Part shown: piece after piece, positions 1 through 12,310 of the stretch
How the letters are laid out: each line of letters begins with the position of its first letter
How positions within the stretch are numbered: the first letter of the stretch is position 1
Origin: Pseudoscleropodium purum
Taxonomy: Eukaryota > Streptophyta > Bryopsida > Hypnales > Brachytheciaceae
Direction of reading: 5' to 3'
DNA length: 64,000 nucleotides
Assembly (NCBI GenBank): GCA_963969395.1
Contig: OZ017799.1
Span: forward strand, 17,176,501 to 17,240,500
The notes under the pieces: model-generated
The model's input: only the letters and a program-made list of their open reading frames with translations
Told to the model about the DNA's origin: nothing
Database searches by the model: none
Translations under genes and position numbers: made by a program

Positions 1-469
1 ATAAGTATCTTTTTCAACACCATTTGGCAAAGTGACTTATTAATTTTCAAAACCATTCATCTTCCCATACCATTATTTTTTTCTAAAGGTGACCTCATGC
101 TACAATAGTAAAAGTGATATAGAATTGATTATTTAAGTTGACATTGCTTCTTCACATATGAAAGAGCTTAAGTTAATCACATAGTCTTCTACCTATATGC
201 ATAGAAAGTAATTGATATATGGAATAAGGTACCTAAGGATAATTTTTATATTTTGATGTCTAGATTTCATAGCATGAAGATTGATCAAATATCCAATTTC
301 ATGTAATCAATTTCTAAAAAGCATATGCACATCTATATTTTATAAATTGAAGATATTTACATTCCCTCTCTCTATATTGCATTTTAATGTTCAAATTGAT
401 ATTCATTTTATTTGTTTGTATATTTTCATATGCATACCAAGGTTCAATCATTATCTACTGAAGAGGGGC
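1..469. other. AT-rich intergenic, nothing recognised
   Basis: Short chance ORFs only; no RNA gene, clear repeat boundary or promoter seen. Confidence 0.6.
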
Positions 470-1445
470 ATACTACCTCCTAGTTTACATTAGTTCCCCC
501 CCCTCTCTCTCAAAAAATTTACAAGACGTTGATTTTTAAAAAATGCTTACCCTTAAAATTGCCATTGATTTCTCAAAAAATCACAAGCCATTGATCTTGT
601 GAGATTTAATTTGAGCCGTCAAAATGAATATTGGATATAGATACAATATCACATACGAATATGTACTGAATATTGAATACAAGTACTGGGTATGGATATA
701 GTGAGCCATTTCTTGGGTGGATTGATGGTCATATACCGATTTGAATGTTTTTAATATTTTCATCCCATTATGTTTTTTGTGTTCCTCTCATTGTCTAAGT
801 TGGATTTGTGTTAGTATGCTTGGAACTACCTTTCTAGTATATGACATGAGCTAAACACATTTGAACACCTTGTTTTGCTTTTATTTCCTCAGGTCTTTAT
901 TTTCTCAAGTATAGTTAGTTTGGGGATAGTAGTTATTAGGCACTCAAGGTGTATAGTGACACTTTGTGTCACTATGCACTCGCTCCCTCAATTTTTATTT
1001 AAATTTTTTTATTTTACCACCCCTACCTATCATTTAGAATTTGATTTAAATTTTTTTATCTCACCTCCCCTCACCCCCACCCCCTCTTGTAATCTTCAAA
1101 ATCAAAGTTCTTGACAAACAATATGGGACAATTGATCCCATATCCAATACTATATCTATATTCAGTACACGTATTCAGTATACATATTCAGTACCCGTAT
1201 TCACTATCCGTACTTAGTACACGTATTTAGTACTCATATCTAGTATCCGTACCTGTATTCGTATTCGTATTCAGTATTCGTATTTTATATTTGAACGGCT
1301 CAGATTAAATTTCACAAGATCAACATCTTGTGATTTTTTGAGAAATCAACGTCAATTTTGAGGGTAAGCATTTTTTTTCAAAAAAATCAACTGCTCACAA
1401 ATTTTTTGAGAGAGGAGGGGAGGAACTAATGGGAAACTAAGGTGG
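470..1445. mobile_element. Foldback element with long terminal inverted repeats
   Basis: The left arm (about 479-620) and the reverse complement of the right arm (about 1295-1442) share TTAGTTTACATTAGTT-like ends, TCTCTCAAAAAATTT, ATGCTTACCCT, AAATTG and TTGATCTTGTGA in the same order, giving arms of about 150-190 bp. The interior has no credible transposase. Long TIRs suggest a MULE-like or foldback non-autonomous DNA element. I could not identify a target-site duplication. Confidence 0.65.
1155..1290. repeat. 13-bp minisatellite (TATTCAGTACNCG)n
   Basis: About ten imperfect 13-bp units of the form TATTCAGTACACG / TATTCAGTATACA / TATTCACTATCCG, with some 6-bp half units (TATTCG). It lies inside the foldback element at 470-1445, next to its right arm. 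The left interior (630-700) has a weaker version of the same words. Confidence 0.75.
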
Positions 1446-1635
1446 CAAGCGAGTTTCAGTGTATAGTTAGACAATGTACATCAATACATCATTCTAGTTG
1501 TGGGCATTTTCATTTCATTGTTTTACGTTCTTGAAGAGCCATTCATGTATACGAAGCGAATTTGCCATTGAGTATATCATTCTTCTAAAATTTGATTACA
1601 TCAATCTAGTACCATCAAACATATAATTGTTCCAG

Positions 1636-2544
1636 TTAACCCCTACAGGACCATTGTCCCTTTGAGGGACAAAATGGATTTTGAACAGGTTCCTATGACC
1701 TCAATTTTTAGTAAAACTTTTTCATAAGATAGAAAAAAAATTTAGCTCTCAATTCTAAGAATATAATTTTATTTCAATCAATTCTTAGGAGCAAAAATTA
1801 TGCCATGCTAAATATAATTTTCACATTGCCTAGCAAAAAAGAAATATACCAAAAAAATGAAATGAAATTTAAAAATTTTCCTCTTATAGATTATACTTTG
1901 TGTACACGTGAAGCTTTGATTCATTTTATTTGGATTAGTGATGTGAAAGTTATAAATAATCTTATGTTTTAAGCAATCTAAGCATATTCTTGAAAAAAAC
2001 CCTCATAGAATTCATTTCTCAATGCAATTTTTGACAATTTAAAAAAATTATTGGAAAAGGTTTAATTTGCTTACTAGAACAATCTCACCATTAGAAGTAT
2101 TGTGTTTAAATCCCATCTTAGAGTTGTAATGATTTAGTTTTCTTTCAATCATAGATTTACTTCTAGTTAATATTATTTAAGGAATGAAAATCAAATGTTT
2201 ATAGTTGAAATTTTTTTTTCTAGACTTTCAATTCAATTCCTTAATACAATTTTTTTTAATTCAAAGTCTATAATGCAAAAAACTTCCACAAATGGCTGTC
2301 AAAGTCATCTAAAATTGCAATCTAGTGTTCAAAAAAAACATTCCAACTTTGAATGCTCATATCTTCCAATCTATACACTCAAACTTCATAAAAATTTTAC
2401 CACATGATTTCAAACAAGTGAAGTATAAGATTCTATGCTTAGATTCTAAATTTTTTTTTTTTTTTTTTCTTCGATGAACATAGCAAAAATGGTAGTTTTG
2501 AGTGGTTTTTAATAGAAAAATGGCCTTGGTCTTTTACAGCTTAA
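1636..2544. mobile_element. TTAA-flanked TIR element, family alpha, copy 1 (~909 bp)
   Basis: Begins TTAACCCCTACAGGACC and ends ...TTTACAGCTTAA. Its 5' portion (CATTGTCCCTTTGAGGGAC) and 3' portion (a T-run, then a CATAGCAAAAATGGTAGTTTTGAG-type segment and GGCCTTGGTC) match the ends of the copies at 8259, 15516 and 52705, the first and last in reverse orientation. Interior words such as ACAATCTCACCATT are shared. It is non-coding. TTAA ends and CCC-starting termini resemble the piggyBac superfamily; no transposase is present, so this is inference. Confidence 0.6.
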
Positions 2545-3132
2545 CTTCTAAATGCCTAAGGCCTATTCTCGGGGAGATCATTTATTATATCTATAACATA
2601 ATATATGCGTTAAAGTGATTTTTGGCCCCCTATATACTTTTTGATAAACTATAATTTCAACCTATAATTTTGCGCTTAGATTAACAATGACTACAAGTTT
2701 CCATTGCCAAAAATTCCCAATTCAAATAACATATGAAATGATTTGTAGAAGAGGTTGAAAAATGAACTAAAATGGCATGTTTTTCAACTCAAATATTTAT
2801 AGAGAATACATTTAGATGACCATTGCATCATTATTCAAGGAAAATTAAGTTTCAATAGAGAGTTATTTATAGAAATTTTTTGTTCATTTTTTAGACAATT
2901 TTTTCTTATATAAAATAGTGGTGTGAAAGTTATTTTCAGGTCTACAATGTATCTTTTTTCTTCAAAAATTTGTAATTGATTATAATTAACAAATAAAAAT
3001 ATCAATAATTTAAAATATAAACTTTCAAAGTGGAAGAATCTACTTCTATATATATAATTTTTTATTTGAATTTTAGGATATAAGATAGGAAGTTTAAAAT
3101 TTTAACACACGTAGTTTCTAATGGACACTCTA

Positions 3133-3767
3133 AGTAATCTCCTTGGAGGCTTGTTTTGAGCTTCTTAGAATTTGCTCTAAATTGAAAAAGATGCCAACAT
3201 TTTGATAAGTTGTATCAATTTTTTTTAAATTGTAACTGTACAATTTCAAAATAGACATGTTAGAGAATTCATAGGAAAAGAAAACACAACAATATTACTT
3301 ATGGAATGAAAGATTATAATGTTCGACCATAAGGGTGTTAAAATTGCAAAAATGATGTGAAGTCTTTCAATCCTCTTTTCACAAGTCAAATCTGAAAATT
3401 TGGTGACCAAGAAATATGAGGTTAAAGGGCCTAACATGTATAACTCCAATCAATTTATGGCTTTTAAAAATCTACTCTATAATTTTTTTAAATGAATTTT
3501 GAATGTGATTTTTTCTCCAAGATCTAGTGTATTAGAGGCTCATTTCCAAGAGCTTTCAACACTATGGGAAGTCAAGATTGCACAAAATCTTGAATAGAAA
3601 AATCACTATCAATTACTTTCAAGATTGGATTTTTGAAGCTAAAACAAGACTTCAAGAAGAACTTTTCAAAAATATAAACTACTAAAAATAAAAACTTGGT
3701 TGGATTTTATTTAACTTCAAAGTTTTGCAAACACCAAATTTTGGTGCTTCAAGCATTTAGGGGTTAA
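3133..3767. mobile_element. TTAA element, family gamma, copy 2 (~635 bp)
   Basis: Starts near GTAATCTCCTTGGAGG and ends AGCATTTAGGGGTTAA. It is colinear over its whole length with 54445-55098; both hold CTTGTTTTGAGCTTCTT, ATGCCAACATTTTGATAAG, AGACATGTTAGAGAA, CTTTCAACACTAT and TTCAAGAAGAACTTT. The left terminus is more decayed than the right. It is non-coding. Confidence 0.6.
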
Positions 3768-6700
3768 GACTCTTTTGTAGATCCAAAGTTATTCTATTTG
3801 AAATTTTCAGGGGGCATGAGAATAATATGATGATGATAAATTCAATAAGTTTGATCTACTTTTTTGGCACTTGATATCAATGCATTCTATTCTAGCTTGA
3901 CTATCAAATAGTTGTTATATATTTAGTTAACTTTCTTCAATATATGATTTTGTAGGTGATTCTCTAAGGCCTATACATTTCATTAACGATTTCATCCTAC
4001 ATCACGCTAATTACATACTTCCAAAAGGAAAAATTTCAAAAGTAAAATATAATTTTTAATAAGTTGCCCAAACTTCTTCCAAAACTTTTGATTCAAGCAT
4101 CAAATTAGAAAAAAAATTCTACATTTTAAAAAAGCAAGTATATGTCCATACTTTCTACCAAACTTTTGAAAAGATCCATTCAAAATTAACCTTGTAGAAA
4201 TGTGCCCCAATTTTCATTTAGTTGTTCAATGACTACCTAATGTTTTAGGGGTTAGTCTTGTTCTTAAAATGAATCTTGAAATATACTTAAGGTAGAAAAA
4301 AATTGCAAATTTTTTTTTCATAAATAAATTTGAAAAGAATATTTCATAATATTTTCTTTTTTACTTTTAGAAATTCCAAATACAACTTTTATGTTATAAA
4401 TTATTTAGCCAATTTTTTGAGTGACCTTTAGAATTTATGTATTGACAAATATAGGGTTCACTTTGTGCTTTTGAAGCCACAACTAAGATTGAAGTTGTAA
4501 CCAAAATGATGAAATGAAGCCAAGACAAAAATGATGGAGGGAAGCTCAATAGAATTTCAAAATTTAGAAGACTAAAATTGAAGCCATAGTGTTTTCTCAA
4601 TTGAAGGAGTTCAAAACATATTGAGGAAACCAATGAGAATCTTTGGAATTCAATTAATTTATGCAACCAAGGTCAAGATGAATTTGGAATTTAAAAAATA
4701 ATAATTTGAAAGTTGAAAGGTTTTTGAGGTATCCAATGGAGTTTGGATCTTTGAGGTTTTCTATACTGACAAGTATAGGGTCCAATGTTGGCTATTAGTC
4801 TATATACACCTCTAAAATCCACCAAATTAACAAAAGTCTATATACTTATAACCCTCAAAGATGAGCGTATTCCCACTTTTTCAAACATCATTTGAAAATA
4901 CTTATGAATGTGATTTTTTGTATTTATTTATTTTTTAGAGATGTGATTATATATATTCTATTAGTTATAGAAAAAACAAACATTTTTAGAAAAATTTGAA
5001 ATTACCATGAATTTCTGAATGAAAAATAAAACAAATCATATTAAATGCAATGTACACTCAATGTAGAACATCATGGTTCATTTTTTTTTATTGTGTCATT
5101 AATAAATTAAAAAATCACATTTCACATTTCACATCACATCACATTTTTTGGTGTCTAAATTGATGGTCAATATTTCAAAAATTGTTGGTTGATTTTTAAT
5201 TAGAATCATAAATGAATAGTTGAAAAATATCAATTCAAAATAAATTACTAATAGGAACCTAATGCTTGTTAGGCTTTAATATCTATGTAAACATTCCCAT
5301 CATCAAAGTCTATTGACCGTCCAAAAGGCCTCCCAAACCTTCAATTGGATATCACTATTAGTGTGGAGAGTAGGAGAGTCCTAGTTTTTTTTTTCTAAAT
5401 TTCAAACCTATTGTTTGGACAAAAGTTAGTTTATTGTAGCTCTCCTTTTTTCTAAGCCAACAATGATGATTGATTGATTATTTTGGAATAGTAAAGCATT
5501 AAAATGTCAAAATAAAGCATTGAAACTATAAATATGGAAATTTTATATTTTAAAACTTGTGAATAATTTACTAATGTACAAATTGTTGATTTTTTTGCCT
5601 ATATTTAAAATTGAATATTTTTTATCACTCTAAATCAATTAATTTTTTATTTGGTTCTAAAAATTTTACTTTTAAATTATTAAATTTTAATGTTTTACAT
5701 TTATAAATGTATAATAAATTTAATTTATAAAGTAGTACTATGGAAAAGAGGAAAATCTAACCTAATGGAATTAATTTTAAATAGTTATAATGGCCTAAAG
5801 CATTGTAGATGAAGGGAGCTAAAGATTGTGTAAAGTGTGGATGATAGGGTACACTAGCTAAAGGTAGGTAGACTTGAAATGGCTATTGTAATAAATAGAT
5901 CCTATATTAAAGCAAAAGAATCCAAATGCATTGTCATTTTAAGGATGGATAAAAAGGCAGAGAAACATTTGTAGCAACTGAATCCAAATATACACTTGTA
6001 CAATAGTATGTTGGTTTGCCCAAAGTCACACTTAAGACTACAAATTTTACATAAGTTGATTCACAAGAGCAAACATCCATTTTTTGCTTGTTGTAATTGA
6101 ATCACAAGACTAATTATTTATCTTTGACATGCTTCAATGACATGAAACTTCTCCTTTTTACTTTGAGAAGGACTATAGTTAGTACACTCAATCCACAACG
6201 TTTGTAATCAAGCACTATTCATATATTGAATTTTTGCAATACAAACTTGGTTTCCCAACTTCCTCAATGGGATAAAAGGGAGTACAACAAACACATCCTA
6301 TATTGTCATTTTATGTCATCATTGGTCTATATACAATCAAATTACAAATATATACTTGTAGTATTATAGTTGTGTGCATGTATGAGGTGCAAGAACACAA
6401 TTGTCCCTTAGCCAAGAATGATTATTACATAGCTTACAAGAGATGTGAGTTTAAAATCCACTATTGATATCAAGCATAATTGTGAATGCTTAGTTGTGTG
6501 GAGTGGGTTAGAGTTTTATTACTAGCATAATTGAGTTACATTTTATTGTTTAAATTTAAACCCTAAGTACTTCATTGTACTTTGTAATCCATATATATCT
6601 ACATTGAAACTTTTTCTTTTGGGCCTATTTAGCTATTATTTCACAATAGACATGCCCCTATTTTTTTTACTTCCACTTTTCACTCATTTTCCTACACTCT

Positions 6701-8204
6701 ATGGTAGTTAAAATTGAAATTCAAGACATTAAAACATGTCTCTATTGTATTTCAAAAATTTATATATAGTTTAAGATTGATTAGTATAACATGTACACTC
6801 TAACTATTATTGAACACAACTTACACACAAAAAACATATATGGACATCATCTATCAAATAATCTATACAAATGAATCATATATATTCAATAGGAAAAAAA
6901 AATTTGAAAACCTTACAAATTTTATATTGGCTAAGTATGACTTATACAATGCATCCTTCTAAACTACCTACTATAAATGTAAGTTGGAGTGAATGAATAG
7001 ATAATAATCCAAATTGAGACATTATTCATATATTTGTCTATTTGTAAATGGAAAATAGAAGCTCCTCATGTAGGCCCTTCCCCTCCTTTTTAGACTATTC
7101 CTTGTGTAAATTTACAAATTATATACAATAGATTATTACTATATATTATATAGTAGTTGTAATATAGTACACTTCAAAAAAGTGACGCTATAGTAAGTTA
7201 GTAACTTGAATGTTTTTTAAATGATTAGTTCCAACATTTAAAATGTACCCTATTTTAGGTCTCACGTTGTTTTTAGAGTAACCGTGAGTGAAGTACCTAA
7301 GATTTGAACCATAATTCCACCAAAATGGTGAAATTTGGAAGGGTTTAGTGACACAGTGGTGGAAAGGATTGACCAAAAATGTCCAAACATTTGTATTGTG
7401 GCTTCAAATTTAGTCATCAGGCTTCAAAATTCTATTCTTCCAATTGTATACTTCCATCCCACAAAATGAATCCTATTACTTCAATGCATTAAAGAAAATG
7501 TATAAACTAACTCCAACCTAAATGCCACCACTAGAATTTTATTATTTTTAATTTTTATAACATAGATGAAGTCCACCTTCTAATTAACAAGTGGTCATGG
7601 GGTTTCAGGACGTGTACAACATTCTATTCATTATTCAAGAAGCAAAGAGGCATTGTAATTACTTAAATTATTTGTAAGTGCCATTAGAGGATTTCTAGAG
7701 GGTCAAGAGGGCCATTTCAAGCTAATGCTCTCTACAGTTCCCCTCCCTGTAGTTTCAGTGAACGATTGTTTCCAAATTTAAAAAAAAAAAATCATTCTTG
7801 AAATGAAGGAAAAAGTTGAAAAAAATATTTTATTTTTTGAAGAAAAAACTTTGAAATTTTTGAAATTTCTTTCAGACATTGCAATCTCTATGCCACATCA
7901 ATGAATTGATGTAGAGTAGTTCTTGTAGTTTGAGAACTGCCGAGAACTCACAACTCTCCAAAGGGCTGAAAACTCCTTTAATGCAAGATTTCAAAACATT
8001 CAAATTCAAATCCTCAATGTTTGCAATAAATTTCAAACCAACCAAGCTAAAATAGACATATTGATAGACCAAGTAATAATATAATAGCCAAAAAATATGA
8101 AATTTGAAAGTCTGAATTTTTTTTTCAATTTATAAAACTACAAATGTACCAAAAACAAGTCTTATAATTTATAATTTAATAATTAAAAAACCCTCAAATT
8201 ATTC
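3768..8204. other. AT-rich intergenic desert
   Basis: No coding region, RNA gene or clear terminal-repeat element is recognised. The longest open frames are below 95 codons, rich in Phe/Leu/Ile/Lys, and look like chance. Low-complexity patches include CACATTTCACATCACATC near 5115-5145. Confidence 0.6.
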
Positions 8205-9345
8205 ATTTATAATCCCTTTGTCTCAAAATGTTCTTCCAATTTGATAAAATGATCAAGATTAACCCCTAAAGGACCTAGGCCTTTTTTCTACCCCAAAATA
8301 CTCAAAATTGCCATTTCTATAGCAAAATGTAAAAAAAATTAAAATTTTTTTTTTCACATCTAAATGTAGAATCTTACACCTAACTAGTATAAAAATGCAT
8401 GGAAAAAATTTCAAAATTTTTGACTGGATAGATTACAAGATATTTGCGTTTAAAGTGAAGAAAACAAGTTTTTTCAGCTCATTGAGGGACTAGAACTTTT
8501 AAATTTAAACATTTAAAATAAAAAAATTTTGCACTACAAATTTTGAGCTTTAAATGTTTATAGTTGAAAATTGAGTTGAGAGTCTAGGAAAAAAAGAAAA
8601 AGTTCAAAAACACTTAATTTTTATGCTTTAAAAAATTATTAAGTAGAAGTAGGTATGAGATAGAAGGAAAATCTAAATGATTAATATCTCTAAAATGGAA
8701 TTAAAATGCACTAATTCTAATGGTGCAATTGTTCTAGTAAGCAAACTAAACCATGCAAAACTTCTTTTTTTGAAAAATTATAAAAATTGCATTCAGAAAT
8801 GAATCCTACAAGTTATTTTTTCAAGAAGATTTTCTAATTGTCCAAAAAACAAGATTGTCCATAATTTTCTCATAACAAATCTAAATGGAATGAATTAGCT
8901 ATTTTCATGTACAAAAAAATATAAAGTATGAGAAAAAAAAATTATAATTATGATTTTTGAATTTTTTTTGTTGCCCCCTATCCATTGTTTTGAGCTCATT
9001 TGGGCAAAAATTTTGTTCTCAAGCAATGATTGAGAAAAAAATTATATTCCCACAAAGCTAATCAATTTTTCTAAGTTAAAAAAAAGTTTCAAAAAATCAA
9101 TAAAAAATTTCAGCCCGTAGGTACCTATCCGAAATCCTATTTGTTCCCTAAAGGGACATTGGTCCTTTAGGAGTTGGTTGAAAATAATGTTATTCAACAC
9201 ATTTTTCCGTTGTTATCAAGGAAATTGTTTGTTCATTGAATCTTCAAAAACAAAAATGATCATGTTTAGCAATTGGAAGATTATTTTGGAACAAAAAACT
9301 TAAGAGGAATTGAGAGATCATTTTGGGACGGAGGAAGTATATTAC
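8205..9345. mobile_element. Stowaway-like MITE split by a TTAA element
   Basis: The left end (8205-8258) reads ATTCCCTTTGTCTCAAAATG then TTCTTCCAATTTG. The right end (about 9200-9345), read in reverse, gives TACTTCCTCCGTCCCAAAAT and TCTTCCAATT. These are matching inverted termini with the CTCCCTCCGTCCCAAAA-type sequence typical of Stowaway MITEs. The family-alpha element at 8259-9180 sits between the halves, so it inserted later. This gives a relative insertion order. Confidence 0.6.
8259..9180. mobile_element. TTAA element, family alpha, copy 2 (~920 bp)
   Basis: Begins TTAACCCCTAAAGGACC and ends GGTCCTTTAGGAGTTGGTT; the two ends are inverted copies of each other. Its right end (TTCCCTAAAGGGACATTGG) is the reverse complement of the left end of copy 1 at 1636, so it lies in the opposite orientation. 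The right TTAA is degraded to GGTT. It is non-coding and inserted within a Stowaway-like MITE. Confidence 0.6.
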
Positions 9346-9460
9346 AAATTCAAAGATTTCAAGACTTGCTCATAGAGTGCCATAAAGTCCTATTTTCTTG
9401 TAACATCTTTTTAAATTTGATGTATTATAAATATGTCTCTAATTTTACTAAACTCATACT

Positions 9461-10624
9461 TTAACCCCTGAAGGACCAAATTGCTATTTTTAGCAACATA
9501 GCAATTTAAAGCAGGTACTTGTGACTAAAAATTTGCATATTTTAGGTTTAAATTTTTACAGAAAGTGTGGCCAAGGAATATCTTTCATGTGCAATAACTT
9601 TCATGACATTTGAAAATAAGAGTAAAAAATTATTGCATGATATGTTGTTTGTTTTTCAACTTGGGTAGTTTGGGTATAGAAAAAAATCTCTTTTTTCAAA
9701 AACAAAAATTTGAAATTGATTTTCTAGAGTTATATAGATGTAAAATTTTTTGAAACATTCCATTTCAATCAATGAGTCGAAAGTTATAAAGAGTTTTAGT
9801 TTGTGGGCAATTATGGATTTTCTACTCTAAAATAAACTTTTAAGTCATTTATTTAACTCAATTTTTAATTTAAAAAAAAAAAAAAAAAAATCATAGGACT
9901 TAGATCATTTATTACAACATTACAACCATTGGGATTGACATTTTTCAATTCCATAATTAAATTCTTAACAGTTTAGTATTTTGAATCGTTTTCTACTTTT
10001 TTGTACTTCCTATTTCTTTTGTATATATTGTACGATTCCAAATGATTTGAAATTTTTTAAGCATATATCCAACTTGTCTAGGTAAAATAATCCAAAGAAG
10101 CACTACCATTTTGGACTTTTTTTCAAAGAAAAGTGAGCTTATAAAGTGCAGCTGTCCTAATTTTTGGAGGGCCAAAAAGATGATTTTAGTGATTTTGAAT
10201 GTTTATACCTTGTAATCCACGCCGTGGAAATTTCTGAAATTTTTACCACATTTCTTCAAGTCAACATACTACAAGATCCTACGGTTATATACGTCAAAAA
10301 AAGTTTGTTTTCAAAAACTTGGTATTTGTACTAGAAATGGCAATTTTTGAGCATTTTGAAGGAAAATATTGTCAAGGGATGCCCAACACCCAACGTATGT
10401 TTATGAAAAACCACACCCTTCTCAATTCATTCCAATCAAACTATCACCTAAGAAGAGATTCACATAAATTGACCATACCAATTGGTAATCGAGACATGCT
10501 TGGAGCTACAGGGAAAGGGACACGGCCTTTGGTAGTACTATTGAAAATATTATAATAGTCAAACAAGAAAATCCTTCAATTTTTGAGAGGCCATATTTGA
10601 GGTGCTAGGGTGTTCAAGGGTTAA
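9461..10624. mobile_element. TTAA element, family beta, copy 2 (~1164 bp)
   Basis: Begins TTAACCCCTGAAGGACC and ends GTGTTCAAGGGTTAA, with exact TTAA at both ends. The interior shares ACTAGAAATGGCAATTTT, GTTTTTGAA and CAACATTACAACCATT-like words with the reverse complement of 53614-54448. It is longer than that copy, so one of them carries an indel. It is non-coding. Confidence 0.5.
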
Positions 10625-12310
10625 GGGGTCAAAACTCATACCGGTATTGGAGTTTGCCATCATAGGAGCTTAATATTGCATTTGAAGTTTTCCGGTTTTC
10701 CTTTTCCAGTATTACTTATTTCATGACTTCATGACATATTTCATGAAAAATTCATCAGAGAGCTTTACATGTAAAGTTTTCCTTCAGTAGAGGTAAAGTT
10801 AGAAAAGACTCCGTCTTCAAATTATGTAAAGTTCTCCACCTTTCACATTGATTCGTGATTGAGTGCATATTCAAGTTGTGCGGCGGATTGCAAGCTGGAT
10901 TACTACAGATCAAGTTTCCAGCCCATTGGGCCTTTTCTCATTTCTTCATCCTTTTCAGACAGGGTGATCCTTTCAAACCGCACCTTCGGTTCTCTTCCAG
11001 TACTCGCAGGTCAAATTCCCTCGTCAGTTAATATACCTGTCGAAATCTTCAGTTGCTTGCAAAGCCCCGAATGGGACAGCCAACTCGAGACACTACTGAC
11101 AAGAAGACGTTCCGTTTTCCTCCCCAGCCAGAAGTTTAATTGAGTACCTCCCTGCTCAGACAGAAGCTGACAAACCTCTGAGGACTAGGTTTGGGATTCT
11201 AAACTCCCCAACTAGTGGTTTTTTTTGCTATCCTCGAGGTCCCACAAGTCTCCCTCCCTCCATTCCTGGAGCTCAATGGTTGCAAACACACTTTGACACG
11301 GTCATATCTTACACCTCCACTCACAAGTTTGGGACCATCTTTCCAAGACATTCTATTAGTCGACTACCCTACAACCCTATCAAGGCAATGAATTAGAAGC
11401 TCTCAGTCACGAATGATGGTTGTGACCACTTCATTCGGAATGTCGTGTCGTTTGCCAACCAGACCGAAATTGACGGCTGCAGTTGGAGCACCACTCACTC
11501 ACTGCCGCAACACGAATGAAATCGTTCGCAGGCTCCTCGACGAAGTAGAATTGGTGGAATCTCAGGAAGGGATAATTAGTTTTTTTACAATCTATGTGCC
11601 GCTTGTAACTCCAGAGGCAACAGGGAGGAAATATTGCATTCACGAAGAGGCAGCAATCACGACATTCTCTACATCAAATTTCGTGCACTGATCTTCTGTA
11701 GTAAATATGAGCTCAATCCTCTTCTTCCACGGCATCCTACTTGATGACTCACATCTGGCATGTGTTACTGCACGGCAAACTGCATGGCACCTGTGTACAA
11801 TGAAGAATCGTGTGCTCAAGAGATGTAAAACGATGACAATAGGTCGCAAAAGACTCCTGCAATGTCATCGAGAATCCCCACGTTCCTCTTCATAGTGATA
11901 CAGTAGACAGGGTCATCCAAGACCCCATGCAGATGTGATAGATAGTGCAGAATGATGGTAGTGTAACGGAAATTAACAGATTAAGGAAGGACTTGAGGCT
12001 TGCCAAAATACAAAATTCAAATGCACATGCTCACGTCCGAGAATGAACCAGGAGATCACGAAGTGTGAGTTTAAGCCATGACATTTACCAAGACGGGGAT
12101 GCTTTGGTTATTCGGTACACAATACCATTCCCAGAACGCCACCCTCGATATACCTGTTAAGAAGCCGCACTGTCAACTTTGATGCAACTCTGGGACCCTC
12201 AAAATCACGATGAATTGTCGCTAAACCTAAGCTTTTTCCCAACCCACTTCGGGTTGCTGATTGGGGACTGATTGCTCTAAGAGGAGAGGAGGGGGGGAAG
12301 GGGGGTACTT
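10625..12310. other. GC-richer intergenic block downstream of CHLI, no gene recognised
   Basis: Base composition is clearly richer in G+C than the flanking desert, like the genic islands. Overlapping open frames of up to about 94 codons occur on both strands (for example 10859-11143 + and 11413-11691 +). None resembles a family I know, and neither strand keeps a frame between GT/AG sites that I can follow. The part nearest 12310 is probably CHLI 3' UTR. It could include a decayed gene or a non-coding transcript. Confidence 0.45.
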
